This document shows positions 1 through 6,913 of a stretch of 37,516 nt of DNA, in pieces; position 1 is the first letter of the stretch, and every line of letters begins with the position of its first letter. A program made the position numbers and the translations under genes. The stretch lies in NCBI GenBank assembly GCA_051000755.1, contig JBPCNZ010000144.1:1-37516 (forward strand), given 5' to 3'. The notes under the pieces are model-generated. The model was given only the letters and a program-made list of their open reading frames with translations. It made no database searches and was not told the DNA's origin. Source of the DNA: JALZAH01 sp051000755. Lineage in GTDB: Bacteria > Actinomycetota > Acidimicrobiia > Acidimicrobiales > Palsa-688.

Positions 1-736
1 GTTCTGCGCTCGGCGTCTCCAGGCGCCTCCAGGCGGACTGGGCGGCGATCACGACGATCGGGACGAGGGCGAGGGCGACGAGGGCCGGGGAGACGACAAT
101 GGCCGTCACCAGGGCCACGGTCCAGACCAGGCCTAGTCGGACAACTGGGGGACGGCGCTTCGCTCTCGGGCCATGGGCCGGGCCGGAGGAGGTTCGGGGG
201 CCGGGCTGGCGCTGGGAGCCGGGCTGGCGCTGGGGGCCGGGTTGAGAGCCGGGCTGGCGTTGAGAGCCGGGCTGGCGTTGAGAGCCGCGGCGGGACCGGG
301 TGCGGGCGGGCGGCGTCCCCGGCGGCGGGCTTCCTCGTCGGGCCGAACTCCCTCGGCGGGCCGGGTCTCCGTGCTCGGCGGGGCTTCTGTGCTCGGCGGG
401 GCCTCTGTGCTCGGCGGGGCTCCCTTGCCGGGCCGGGCTCCCGGCGGGGCTCCCGGGAACGGCGGGACCATCGTCGTGGAGATCGATCACCGCTGCCAGG
501 GGCGCCTCGATCGGCCCCGTTGGGTCCAGCTCATCCGCGGGCACGACCTCTGTCGGGCCCGTCGGGTCAATCACCACCTCGTCATCGAGCATTCCGGCCT
601 CTTCGGCGATGCCGGCCCCTTCGAGGGGGGCCGCCTCGACCATGGTGCGCGGCCCGGGGCGACGCCGGTGGGGCGGTCGCTCGGGGTCCGGGTACGGGTC
701 GTCGGGGCGCCCCCGGGCCAGGGCCATGTCGGTCAC
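1..736 (-). CDS. Proline-rich membrane protein, 3' end outside window
   Basis: The frame stays open from a GTG at 736 to the window edge (245 complete codons), so it has no stop here. The GTG overlaps the stop of the upstream MoaD-like gene by 4 nt (GTGA), with a G-run just before it; an in-frame ATG at 727 is an alternative start. Residues 1-95 are acidic and proline-rich, residues about 95-190 are low-complexity with repeats of GSPAEHR and SQRQPG type, and residues about 203-232 form a long hydrophobic stretch (LVWTVALVTAIVV onward), probably one or two membrane segments, ending in WRRLE at the edge. The tight coupling suggests co-expression with the MoaD-like gene. I do not recognise the family. 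Other frames through this stretch are open because of the repeats, but only this one gives a membrane segment and a coupled start. Confidence 0.7.
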   Translation of the reverse strand, partial: MTDMALARGRPDDPYPDPERPPHRRRPGPRTMVEAAPLEGAGIAEEAGMLDDEVVIDPTGPTEVVPADELDPTGPIEAPLAAVIDLHDDGPAVPGSPAGSPARQGSPAEHRGPAEHRSPAEHGDPARRGSSARRGSPPPGTPPARTRSRRGSQRQPGSQRQPGSQPGPQRQPGSQRQPGPRTSSGPAHGPRAKRRPPVVRLGLVWTVALVTAIVVSPALVALALVPIVVIAAQSAWRRLETPSAE

Positions 737-1029
737 GCCATCCCCCCGGAGACGGGCGGCAGGATGGCTACCTCGTCCCCGTCGACGAGAACCCTGGCGC
801 CGTCGGCCGGTTCACCATTGACCCACACCCGGCTGATGGCAGCGACCTGGGCCCAGGCCGAGCCGAAGCGGGCGGCGGCGTCATCGAGCACCTGTCCGAC
901 CGTGGCGGCACGAACCGATGCCCTTGCGGTCCCTGCCTCATGGCGAGCGGCGGCAAAGAGGCGCAGCGTCACGTCGGCCCCGCCAACTGCCGAATCGGTG
1001 TCGATTCTCTTCAGCGCGTGCGCGTCCAT
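733..1029 (-). CDS. MoaD/ThiS-family ubiquitin-like sulfur carrier
   Basis: A 98-residue beta-grasp protein. The core reads VTLRLFAAARHEAG at residues 20-33, followed by a helix (VGQVLDDAAARF) and the strand VWVNGEP, ending in DEVAILPPVSGGMA, the pattern of MoaD/ThiS sulfur carriers. Family members are adenylated and thiocarboxylated on a C-terminal Gly-Gly and donate sulfur for molybdopterin, thiamine or cysteine-type synthesis. Here the Gly-Gly is followed by Met-Ala, so processing would be needed before activation. The ATG at 1029 has a strong Shine-Dalgarno (GGAGAGGAGG). It overlaps the downstream membrane-protein gene and is divergent from the histidine phosphatase at 1126. No MoaE or other cofactor gene lies in the window, so the pathway cannot be assigned. 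Confidence 0.85.
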   Translation of the reverse strand: MDAHALKRIDTDSAVGGADVTLRLFAAARHEAGTARASVRAATVGQVLDDAAARFGSAWAQVAAISRVWVNGEPADGARVLVDGDEVAILPPVSGGMA

Positions 1030-1107
1030 ATCCCTCCTCTCCGACGACCAAGGATACCCGCGACCCCCCGGTGTCGTCTTCGGGGGCGCTTCCCGGCCGG
1101 TCCGACG

Positions 1108-1113
1108 TAACAT
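1108..1113 (+). promoter_or_regulatory. Candidate -10 element for histidine phosphatase gene
   Basis: TAACAT matches the actinobacterial TANNNT -10 pattern and ends 12 nt before the ATG at 1126, predicting a leader of only a few bases. No convincing -35 is visible, and the phosphatase start has no clear Shine-Dalgarno. Confidence 0.4.
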
Positions 1114-1125
1114 CGTCGACCGGAC

Positions 1126-1851
1126 ATGGCCCGAATCCTGCTCGTGCGTCACGCTCAATCGGAGTGGAATGCCCTCGGCCGATGGCAAGGCTGGGCCGAC
1201 CCGCCTCTCTCCCCTCTGGGGAGGAACCAGGCCGAACAGGCCGGCCGGCACCTCCGGGCCCGTCAAATCGACGTCCGGGGGGGCGACGACGACCGCCGTG
1301 GGGGCGGCGGGCTCCGGGGAGCCGACGACGTCGAGTCGGACGGCGGCCTCGGGGTGAGCAGCCGCCTCCTTGTCGTCAGCTCCGACCTCCAGCGGGCATC
1401 GACGACCGCCGGCATCGTCGCTGCCACCGCACTCCCCGGGGTCCGGCCCGAGACCGACCCGGACTGGCGGGAGTACCGCGTCGGAGCGTGGAGCGGCATG
1501 ACGAGACCAGAGATCGAGCAGCGCTGGCCTGGCGATCTGGACCGCTGGGACCGCGGCGAGCTGCTGGCCCCACCTGATGGCGAACACCGCAGCCACTTCG
1601 AGTCCCGGCTGGTCAGGGCTCTCGACCGGGTGGCGGCGCACGCGGGCAAAACGGGAACGGCGCTGGTGGTCACCCACGGTGGGGCCATTCGTTCCCTGAG
1701 CCGTCGGTTCCGGGCCCCGGTGAACCACGTCGGCAACCTGGCCGGGGTGCTTGTCGAGGGCTCAGGCGGACGCTTCCGACAGGTCGGCACCCTCGATCTT
1801 CTGGACGAGCTTCCGGACGAGCGAAAGGAGCCCCAGCCCGCCCCCGACTGA
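1126..1851 (+). CDS. Histidine phosphatase (phosphoglycerate mutase-like)
   Basis: A 241-residue branch-1 histidine phosphatase. The catalytic RHAQSEWN motif is at residues 8-15 (nucleophile His9), WQGWADPPLSPLG follows as in GpmB/CobC-like enzymes, and the second catalytic histidine is His184 in VVTHGG. Such enzymes remove phosphate from small metabolites through a phosphohistidine intermediate; the substrate cannot be told from sequence. An unusual Gly/Asp/Arg-rich insertion of about 30 residues sits at 48-80, before the conserved SSDLQRA segment. It is divergent from the MoaD-like gene and followed by a metallopeptidase gene on the same strand. ATG at 1126 is chosen because RILLVRHAQ begins almost immediately after it. 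Confidence 0.9.
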   Translation: MARILLVRHAQSEWNALGRWQGWADPPLSPLGRNQAEQAGRHLRARQIDVRGGDDDRRGGGGLRGADDVESDGGLGVSSRLLVVSSDLQRASTTAGIVAATALPGVRPETDPDWREYRVGAWSGMTRPEIEQRWPGDLDRWDRGELLAPPDGEHRSHFESRLVRALDRVAAHAGKTGTALVVTHGGAIRSLSRRFRAPVNHVGNLAGVLVEGSGGRFRQVGTLDLLDELPDERKEPQPAPD

Positions 1852-1903
1852 GCGCCGCGACTTCCATCGGGTCGGCGGGTCGATCGTCCGCTACGTTCCG
1901 AAC

Positions 1904-2518
1904 GTGCAGGTTGAAGTGGTTCGCAGCGCCAAGAGAAAGAAGACCGTTTCGGCCCGGGAGCTCGGCGGCGTGCTGCGGGTGTCCATTCCAGCCACCATGA
2001 CCAAGGCCGAGGAGCGCCATTGGGTCGCGGAGATGATCCGCCGCACGGACCGCCGTCGGTCGGCCGGGTCCATCGACCTCGCCGCTCGAGCCCGGTTGCT
2101 GGCCGAGCGCTACGACCTGACACCTCCCCGGTCCATCCGGTGGTCGGAGAACCAGCAGTGGCGCTGGGGTAGTTGCACCCCCGCTGACGGCTCGGTCCGG
2201 ATCTCCTCCCGGCTGGTCGGAGAACCAGGGTGGGTGCTCGATTACGTCATCATCCACGAACTGGCCCATCTCAACATCGCTGGTCACAATGCCCGCTTCT
2301 GGGCCATGGTCCGGCGATACCCACGATCCGAGCTGGCCCGGGGCTTTCTGATGGCCCGCAGCCTGAGGGGTGCGGATGACGATCCGGCCGTCTCCGGCTC
2401 CGAAGGGCACAAGGGTCTCGACTCGTGGTTCGATGACGCGCCGACGCCGGAAACCACGGCGGCGAGGCCCACGCCGGTAACGATGTCTTCGCCCGATCTG
2501 TCAGATCGGAGATGGTGA
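1904..2518 (+). CDS. YgjP/SprT-like zinc metallopeptidase (DUF45)
   Basis: A predicted soluble protein of 204 residues with HELAH at 118-122 and a third ligand His128 in GHNARFW, the zinc-binding pattern of YgjP-like (DUF45, often labelled M48-family) metallopeptidases. Upstream, the WRWGSC segment near residues 85-90 is also characteristic. The substrate is unknown. The frame is open back to 1751, but that would overlap the phosphatase by 100 nt; the GTG at 1904, just before the conserved VEVVRSAKRKKTV segment, is the more sensible start, although no good ribosome site precedes it. The Ser/Thr/Pro-rich C-terminal tail (about residue 150 onward) overlaps the next gene by 7 nt. Confidence 0.8.
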   Translation: MQVEVVRSAKRKKTVSARELGGVLRVSIPATMTKAEERHWVAEMIRRTDRRRSAGSIDLAARARLLAERYDLTPPRSIRWSENQQWRWGSCTPADGSVRISSRLVGEPGWVLDYVIIHELAHLNIAGHNARFWAMVRRYPRSELARGFLMARSLRGADDDPAVSGSEGHKGLDSWFDDAPTPETTAARPTPVTMSSPDLSDRRW

Positions 2519-3894
2519 CCACCGGACCCGGGCCCTCCTCTAGCGCGCCCTGGGTTGCGCTGCGAGCCGGCGTCCGCGGCTCCGCTTCGGCCCGAGTCGA
2601 CTTCCTGGCCGCCACCGGCCGGCGGGTGGTTCTCGTGCACATCGACCCGGCCACCCGGCGCGGGGCCCTCACCGCCACCGACAGCGCCACCTTGGCGAGT
2701 GGTGCCCGGCTGGCCTCAGCGCAACGCCTCCCCCTCGTCGTGCGGCTCGACACCTCGGGGGCCGACATCGACGGGGGCATGTCCTCCCTGCACGGCTGGG
2801 GCGAGGCCGCCCGAGCCCTGGCGGGCTGCTCAGGCGTGGTCCCGGTGATCCTGGTGGTGTCGGGTCTGGCCGTGTCGGGACCGGCCCTGATGCTGGGCAT
2901 GGCCGATCTGGTCGTGATGACTCCCGAAGCAGTGGCCTATGTATCCGGCCCAGCGTCCGTCGCCGCCCTCACCGGGCTCCGTCTCGATCCTGAGCAGCTC
3001 GGCGGTCAGGGCGTGCATGCCCGAACGACCGGCGTGGCCGCCCTGCTCGCCACCGACATCGAGGACGCCCTCGATCTGGTAGCCGACGTGCTCGACTTCC
3101 TCCCTGACCATGTGGACCAACTCCCGCCGTCGCGACCCACCCGCGACGACGCCGACCGGCCGACGCCGGAGCTGCGCCGTCTCCTCCCCACCCACCCGAG
3201 CGGGAGCTACGACGTCCGCGTCGCCGTGGTCGCCATCGGCGACGACGGCATCTTCCTCGAGCTCCGGGAGCGGTGGGCGCCTCAGCTGGTGACGGGCCTG
3301 ATCAGGGTGGACGGGCAGCCGGTCGGTGTGGTCGCCAACCAGCCCCAGTCCATGGCTGGGACCCTCGACATCGCCGCGTCTCAGAAGGGCGCCCGGTTCG
3401 TCTCCTTCTGTGACACATTCAATGTGCCCGTCCTCACCTTGGTCGACACACCCGGGTTCATGCCGGGCAAGGATCTCGAATGGAGGGGCATGATCCGTCA
3501 TGGCGCCCAACTGGTGTTCGCCTATGCCGAGGCGACCGTCGCTCGCGTTTGCCTCATCATGCGCAAAGCCTTCGGCGGTGCGTACATCGTCATGGACTCC
3601 AAGCTGATGGGCAATGACCTCTGCCTGGCCTGGCCGAGCGCCCAGGTGGCCGTCATGGGGGCACAGGGGGCGGTTCAGATCCTGCACCGGCGGGAGGACG
3701 CCGAGACCCAGGCCCAGCTCATCGAGGAGTACCAGGAACGGTTGCTCAACCCCTATGTGGCAGCCGAGCGCGGCTACGTGGATCAGATCGTGGACCCCGC
3801 CGAAACCCGCGCCGTGGTGGCCCGGGCCTTCGCCATGCTGGCCAACAAGGCAGAGCGGATCCCCGCCCGCAAACACGCCAACGGTCCTCTCTGA
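2512..3894 (+). CDS. Acyl-CoA carboxyltransferase-like protein (PccB/AccD family)
   Basis: A 460-residue protein with two crotonase-like lobes of biotin-dependent carboxyltransferase beta subunits. The C-terminal lobe is well conserved: GTLDIAASQKGARF, then VPVLTLVDTPGFMPG, then RKAFGGAYIVM and a VMGAQGAVQILHRRE segment near residues 375-395. The family transfers carboxyl from carboxybiotin to acetyl-, propionyl- or related acyl-CoA. It is shorter than usual (family about 510-540 residues), beginning directly in the first lobe, and the N-terminal lobe is weakly conserved with a poorly matched acyl-CoA loop. No biotin carboxylase or biotin carrier gene is nearby, so partners must be encoded elsewhere or it has a specialised role. 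It overlaps the upstream metallopeptidase gene by 7 nt, suggesting coupling. Confidence 0.85.
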   Translation: MVTTGPGPSSSAPWVALRAGVRGSASARVDFLAATGRRVVLVHIDPATRRGALTATDSATLASGARLASAQRLPLVVRLDTSGADIDGGMSSLHGWGEAARALAGCSGVVPVILVVSGLAVSGPALMLGMADLVVMTPEAVAYVSGPASVAALTGLRLDPEQLGGQGVHARTTGVAALLATDIEDALDLVADVLDFLPDHVDQLPPSRPTRDDADRPTPELRRLLPTHPSGSYDVRVAVVAIGDDGIFLELRERWAPQLVTGLIRVDGQPVGVVANQPQSMAGTLDIAASQKGARFVSFCDTFNVPVLTLVDTPGFMPGKDLEWRGMIRHGAQLVFAYAEATVARVCLIMRKAFGGAYIVMDSKLMGNDLCLAWPSAQVAVMGAQGAVQILHRREDAETQAQLIEEYQERLLNPYVAAERGYVDQIVDPAETRAVVARAFAMLANKAERIPARKHANGPL

Positions 3895-3900
3895 TCCTGG

Positions 3901-3972
3901 CGCCACCGAACCTGGCCAGGCGGGGGCCCCGGGGGACGGCGGGCCGCCGGGGGGCGGCCGGCCGGGGTGGCG
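3901..3972. terminator. Bidirectional hairpin between convergent genes
   Basis: An outer perfect 7-bp stem (CGCCACC at 3901-3907 with GGTGGCG at 3966-3972) encloses an inner stem GGCCGCC/GGCGGCC (3942-3948 and 3953-3959, GGGG loop). It lies exactly between the convergent carboxyltransferase and zinc-finger genes. There is no T-run. Confidence 0.5.
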
Positions 3973-3976
3973 ACGG

Positions 3977-4324
3977 TCAGGACGCCGGCGGTGGCGGGCG
4001 GGTGGTTGCGGGGCCGCCGTGCGCCGGGCAACGGCGAGCTGCCGGGAACGCCACCACGACCCTGGGATCAAGCTCGGTCCCGCATGCCTCACAGGTACCG
4101 TATGTGCCTTCGTCCAAGCGTCGGAGAGCCACATCGACGTCGCCCAGGTCCCAAGCCAGAGCGTCGAGATCCGGGGCTTGGTGGGGCGCAGCCGGCTCCC
4201 GTGATCCTGTTGGCGGCGGCGGGGTGGTGGCCAGCGGGTCGGCCGACGGCCGCGGGGTGGCCGCCGGCGGGTCGGCCGACGGCGGAGAGGCCGCCGGCGG
4301 AACGGACGAGGGCTCGGCGCTCAC
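3977..4324 (-). CDS. TraR/DksA-type C4 zinc-finger protein
   Basis: A 115-residue protein. Residues 1-50 are a disordered Pro/Ala/Ser region; residues 51-75 form a short helix (LDALAWDLGDVDVALRRLDEG), then TYGTCEACG with Cys78 and Cys81, and RRCPAHGG with Cys99 and His102. This is the DksA/TraR zinc-finger signature in a compact actinobacterial form whose last ligand is His. Full-length DksA modulates RNA polymerase through its secondary channel; this protein lacks the long coiled coil, so a DksA-like role is uncertain. The start is a GTG at 4324; TAGGGT ends 7 nt upstream, so the mRNA may be leaderless. Confidence 0.75.
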   Translation of the reverse strand: MSAEPSSVPPAASPPSADPPAATPRPSADPLATTPPPPTGSREPAAPHQAPDLDALAWDLGDVDVALRRLDEGTYGTCEACGTELDPRVVVAFPAARRCPAHGGPATTRPPPPAS

Positions 4325-4430
4325 CGGGCCGACCCTACCGGCACGATAGAGCCGGTGGAGGCTCCGGGGCCATGCTCGGACCGGCGAGTAAAGCCACGAG
4401 GGTCCTGGTCATCACCCCCGCTCGCCCCCA

Positions 4431-4497
4431 TGAACCGAATGTGTCGGTCCTGGTCGACTTCAGAACCGAAGGTTCCGTGTGGCGACACATTGGGTTC
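4431..4497 (+). repeat. 67-bp conserved element, copy 1
   Basis: This stretch aligns without gaps to 21874-21940 (47 of 67 bases identical, my count). Its ends form an imperfect inverted repeat: 4432-4446 against 4483-4497 pair at 14 of 15 positions, and an inner GAACC-GAA-GGTTC hairpin lies at 4463-4475. It sits in the 261-bp gap between the zinc-finger gene and tRNA-Lys. A frame through it (ATG 4372 to stop 4563, 63 codons) reads HEPNVSVLVDFRTEGSV, similar to CEPYVPVFSDLRTVGAV in copy 2. Whether it is a structured RNA, a protein-binding site or a small peptide gene is unresolved. Confidence 0.6.
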
Positions 4498-4585
4498 ACG
4501 ATTGAGACGCGCCCGATACGAACGGGTCACGCCGGAGCCAGCCTGCCGACACCGGCTGGTTGATTGGCAATGAGGGTGTCGTTCG

Positions 4586-4658
4586 TGGGCCGCCGGGGGC
4601 TCGAACCCCGAACTCGATGCTTAAAAGGCACCTACTCTGCCAGTTGAGTTAGCGGCCC
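4586..4658 (-). tRNA. tRNA-Lys (anticodon TTT)
   Basis: It folds as a complete cloverleaf of 73 nt on the minus strand: acceptor GGGCCGC/GCGGCCC with discriminator A, D-arm ACTC/GAGT, anticodon stem GGTGC/GCATC with loop CTTTTAA (anticodon TTT), and T-arm CGGGG-TTCGAGC-CCCCG. No CCA is encoded. A TAACCT -10-like hexamer (minus strand of 4668-4673) ends 9 nt upstream. Confidence 0.96.
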
Positions 4659-4702
4659 GTTGGGCGAGGTTACCGATTCTGACGGCCGCCGCCCGCCGTG
4701 GG

Positions 4703-4807
4703 CCGGACAGGCGCCCGCCGTGACCGGACAGGTAACCGCCGTGGCCGGACAGGTAACCGCCGTCGGGCGAGCAGGCAACCGCCATGGGCGGGCAGGGCGC
4801 CGGCGGG
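4703..4807. repeat. 21-bp GC-rich tandem repeat, about five units
   Basis: Units begin at 4703, 4724, 4745, 4766 and 4787, with consensus near CCGGACAGGTAACCGCCGTGG. The second and third units are almost identical; the outer ones have decayed. A more degenerate sixth unit may precede 4703. The array lies between the esterase gene stop (4881) and tRNA-Lys, outside any convincing gene. Units are contiguous without spacers, so it is not CRISPR-like. Confidence 0.75.
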
Positions 4808-4880
4808 CCCTGGGCGGATCCGGGGCAGCGCCGCCCGGGCGCGGTACGGGCCGGCATTCCCGGCACCCACGCCGGCCGTC

Positions 4881-6077
4881 CTACGTCGATGCGGGTGTCG
4901 ACCCCGGACCCCACAGGAAACCGGCAATGAGGCTCTGGGCGGCGGGTGTGGCAACGCCGCCGACTGGCCAGCGGTGCGAACCCCCCCGATAGAGGTCGTA
5001 CTGGACCTTCCCGTGTCCGGCGCAGTTGGACCACAACGTCGACGTCACCAGGCCCCTGGGTTCCGAGGACGCGGCCAGGGAGCAGCCATCGAGTTGGCGC
5101 CAGGCGTCGACCGTCTGGCCGACCGTCGGCTCGAGATACCCCTGCATGGACTTCTTCGCGCCGGTTGTGGCGATGGTAAGCAACGGGTCCGCGGTGGAGT
5201 CGACCAGAACGGTTGGCAAGGGGACGGTCCGAGCACAGGGTGCAGCCGGCACGGCCTCGACCGCGGCCAGCCCAGAGAACAGTCCAGGGTCGGCGCAGGC
5301 CATGCGCATGGCCATGCGGCCGCCGTTGCTGTAGCCCACCATGTACACGTGGCGGGAGGATGCATCAGGCTGGCTGGCCAGGACTTGACTGACGACGCTG
5401 GTCAGGAAGACCGTGTCGTCCACACCTTGACGGTGGGCAATACCGCAGCATCCGCCTGCGTTCCAGCTGCGGTCCCAACCGGCGGGGAACACCGTGATGG
5501 CCCGACCGACGACGGGGAGGAGGTGACTGATGCGCTCCATGGCCGCAGGGGTGAGGCCCCGACCGTGCAGGACCATCACCACTGGCAGGGATGCGCCCCT
5601 CTGCACCGGGGGACGGACCATCAGGTACGAGCGGGCCAGGCCCCCGGAGGCGAGATCGTGGGTCGTAGCCGTCCAACCGGCGGGAACCTCCGTCAGAGCG
5701 TACGGGTCGAGGCCACGGGGGTAACCTGGAGGGGGAGCATCCGGGTCGTCGGCTGGTGGCGGTGGCTTTGATGGTGTCGCGCCGAGGAGGGACCCGGGAA
5801 CCGTAGCCGTGGCCACCGGCGCGACCACGGGTCGACGGGAGAAGGCAGGATCAGTGGCAGGCACCGCCACCCCGGTATCGGAGGCGACCGCTGACCTGGG
5901 CCGCGACAAGGGGCGATGGACGAGCGTGCCGACGAGAGCAACCACGACGAGGGCGGTGACGGACAGCGAGGCGACAAGGGTCCGGCGGGCCAAACGGCGG
6001 GCCAAACGGCGGCGGGCGCGCGCCTCAGCCATCACCGCCGATCGCCCACCTTCACCGTCCTTTTCTTGATCATCCAT
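4881..6077 (-). CDS. Secreted or membrane-anchored PHB-depolymerase-family esterase (first copy)
   Basis: A 398-residue alpha/beta-hydrolase of the polyhydroxybutyrate-depolymerase/LpqC/feruloyl-esterase type. An Arg-rich N-terminus precedes a membrane segment at about residues 33-52 (LVASLSVTALVVVALVG), followed by a Pro/Thr-rich linker, so the enzyme probably acts outside the cell. The catalytic core has VVMVLHGRG (oxyanion strand), the family signature WNAGGCCG, nucleophile Ser250 in GYSNGG, an Asp candidate in DSTADP and a His candidate in GGSHRWP. Substrates may be polyesters or acyl/feruloyl esters. ATG 6077 is preceded by GTGGAG; the frame extends upstream only to a TTG at 6143. It is a diverged paralogue of the gene at 6914-7870, with a histidine phosphatase between them. 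Confidence 0.85.
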   Translation of the reverse strand: MDDQEKDGEGGRSAVMAEARARRRLARRLARRTLVASLSVTALVVVALVGTLVHRPLSRPRSAVASDTGVAVPATDPAFSRRPVVAPVATATVPGSLLGATPSKPPPPADDPDAPPPGYPRGLDPYALTEVPAGWTATTHDLASGGLARSYLMVRPPVQRGASLPVVMVLHGRGLTPAAMERISHLLPVVGRAITVFPAGWDRSWNAGGCCGIAHRQGVDDTVFLTSVVSQVLASQPDASSRHVYMVGYSNGGRMAMRMACADPGLFSGLAAVEAVPAAPCARTVPLPTVLVDSTADPLLTIATTGAKKSMQGYLEPTVGQTVDAWRQLDGCSLAASSEPRGLVTSTLWSNCAGHGKVQYDLYRGGSHRWPVGGVATPAAQSLIAGFLWGPGSTPAST

Positions 6078-6246
6078 GCGGGACTCCACCAGCTGCGGCG
6101 CCCTCCGTGGGGGCTGGTCCGTTGCTCGTGACTGTAAGAGCAATCGGCGATCGAGTGGTGTCAGTCAGAGCGGCAAAAGAGGACCGCGCCGGCGCCTCAA
6201 GGGGCGATCTCCCCCATCGGAGGAGCTTCCCCGGGAGCCTTCAACC

Positions 6247-6906
6247 TCATCCGGCGACGGCGGCGGCTACCTCCAAGGCAATCCATTGGCCGTTGCCCAG
6301 GTGGGGAGGAACGTCGCTCGGCCCGATCGTTCCCTCTTCGGCCAGCACCCCCATCGCGCTCCTGAGGACCAGCCCGTGGGACACCACCACCACCGTGGCC
6401 GACCCCGGCGCGACATCGACGATCCGGTGGAGGGAGGCTGCGGCCCGCGTCCCTGCTCGCGCCTCGGTCTCCCCGCCGCCGCGGGGAGGATCCCCTCCCT
6501 CGCTCCAGAGGCGATACTCCTCGGGAAACCGCTCGGCTGCCTGATGCTGGTACAGCCCCTCCCATCCCCCGAGGTCGATCTCCCGGAGGTCGCTGTCGAA
6601 CACGATCTCCAGCCCGCAGGCCCGGGACAGCACCGTGGCGGTCTGACGGGCCCGGAGAAGGTCGCTGCTGACCAGCACATCTGGGCGCAGACCGGTGACC
6701 TCGGTAGCCAGCCGGGCGGCCTGGGCCCATCCGGTCGCGTCCAGAGGAGGGTCGGCCTGTCCCTGGAACCGCCCCTCGGCGTTCCAAGCCGTCTGACCGT
6801 GCCGGGCCAGAACGAGCCGGCGACCCTCGCCGAGCCCGGGGCCCGCACCCGACTCCGCCCCACCGCCGGGCCTATCGCTCGGGCCGGGACCGCCAACAAC
6901 GCCCAT
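6247..6906 (-). CDS. Histidine phosphatase (phosphoglycerate mutase-like)
   Basis: A 219-residue branch-1 histidine phosphatase. RHGQTAWN carries nucleophile His36, then RFQGQADPPLDATG and SSDLLRARQTA, the acid pair region DLREIDLGGWEG, and the second catalytic His in VVVSHG. ATG at 6906 lies 7 nt after the esterase stop; an upstream in-frame start at 6957 would overlap that gene, so 6906 is preferred. Residues 1-28 are a Gly/Pro-rich tail. Its position a few genes downstream of a phosphosulfolactate synthase invites the guess that it dephosphorylates a pathway intermediate, but the substrate cannot be read from sequence. Confidence 0.88.
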   Translation of the reverse strand: MGVVGGPGPSDRPGGGAESGAGPGLGEGRRLVLARHGQTAWNAEGRFQGQADPPLDATGWAQAARLATEVTGLRPDVLVSSDLLRARQTATVLSRACGLEIVFDSDLREIDLGGWEGLYQHQAAERFPEEYRLWSEGGDPPRGGGETEARAGTRAAASLHRIVDVAPGSATVVVVSHGLVLRSAMGVLAEEGTIGPSDVPPHLGNGQWIALEVAAAVAG

Positions 6907-6913
6907 CGGCCGC

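Noticed and set aside
173..1357. Long plus-strand open frame of 394 codons at the left end
   Set aside because: It is antisense to the coupled MoaD-like and proline-rich genes, is low-complexity Gly/Arg/Ala, and contains no recognisable domain; open frames on both strands are common at this GC content.
4431..4497. Integron attC or IS end for the 67-bp element
   Set aside because: The GTTRRRY/RYYYAAC core sites are missing, no integrase or transposase is adjacent, and no flanking target duplication is visible.
4703..4807. CRISPR array
   Set aside because: Units are contiguous 21-bp repeats with no unique spacers and no cas genes are present.
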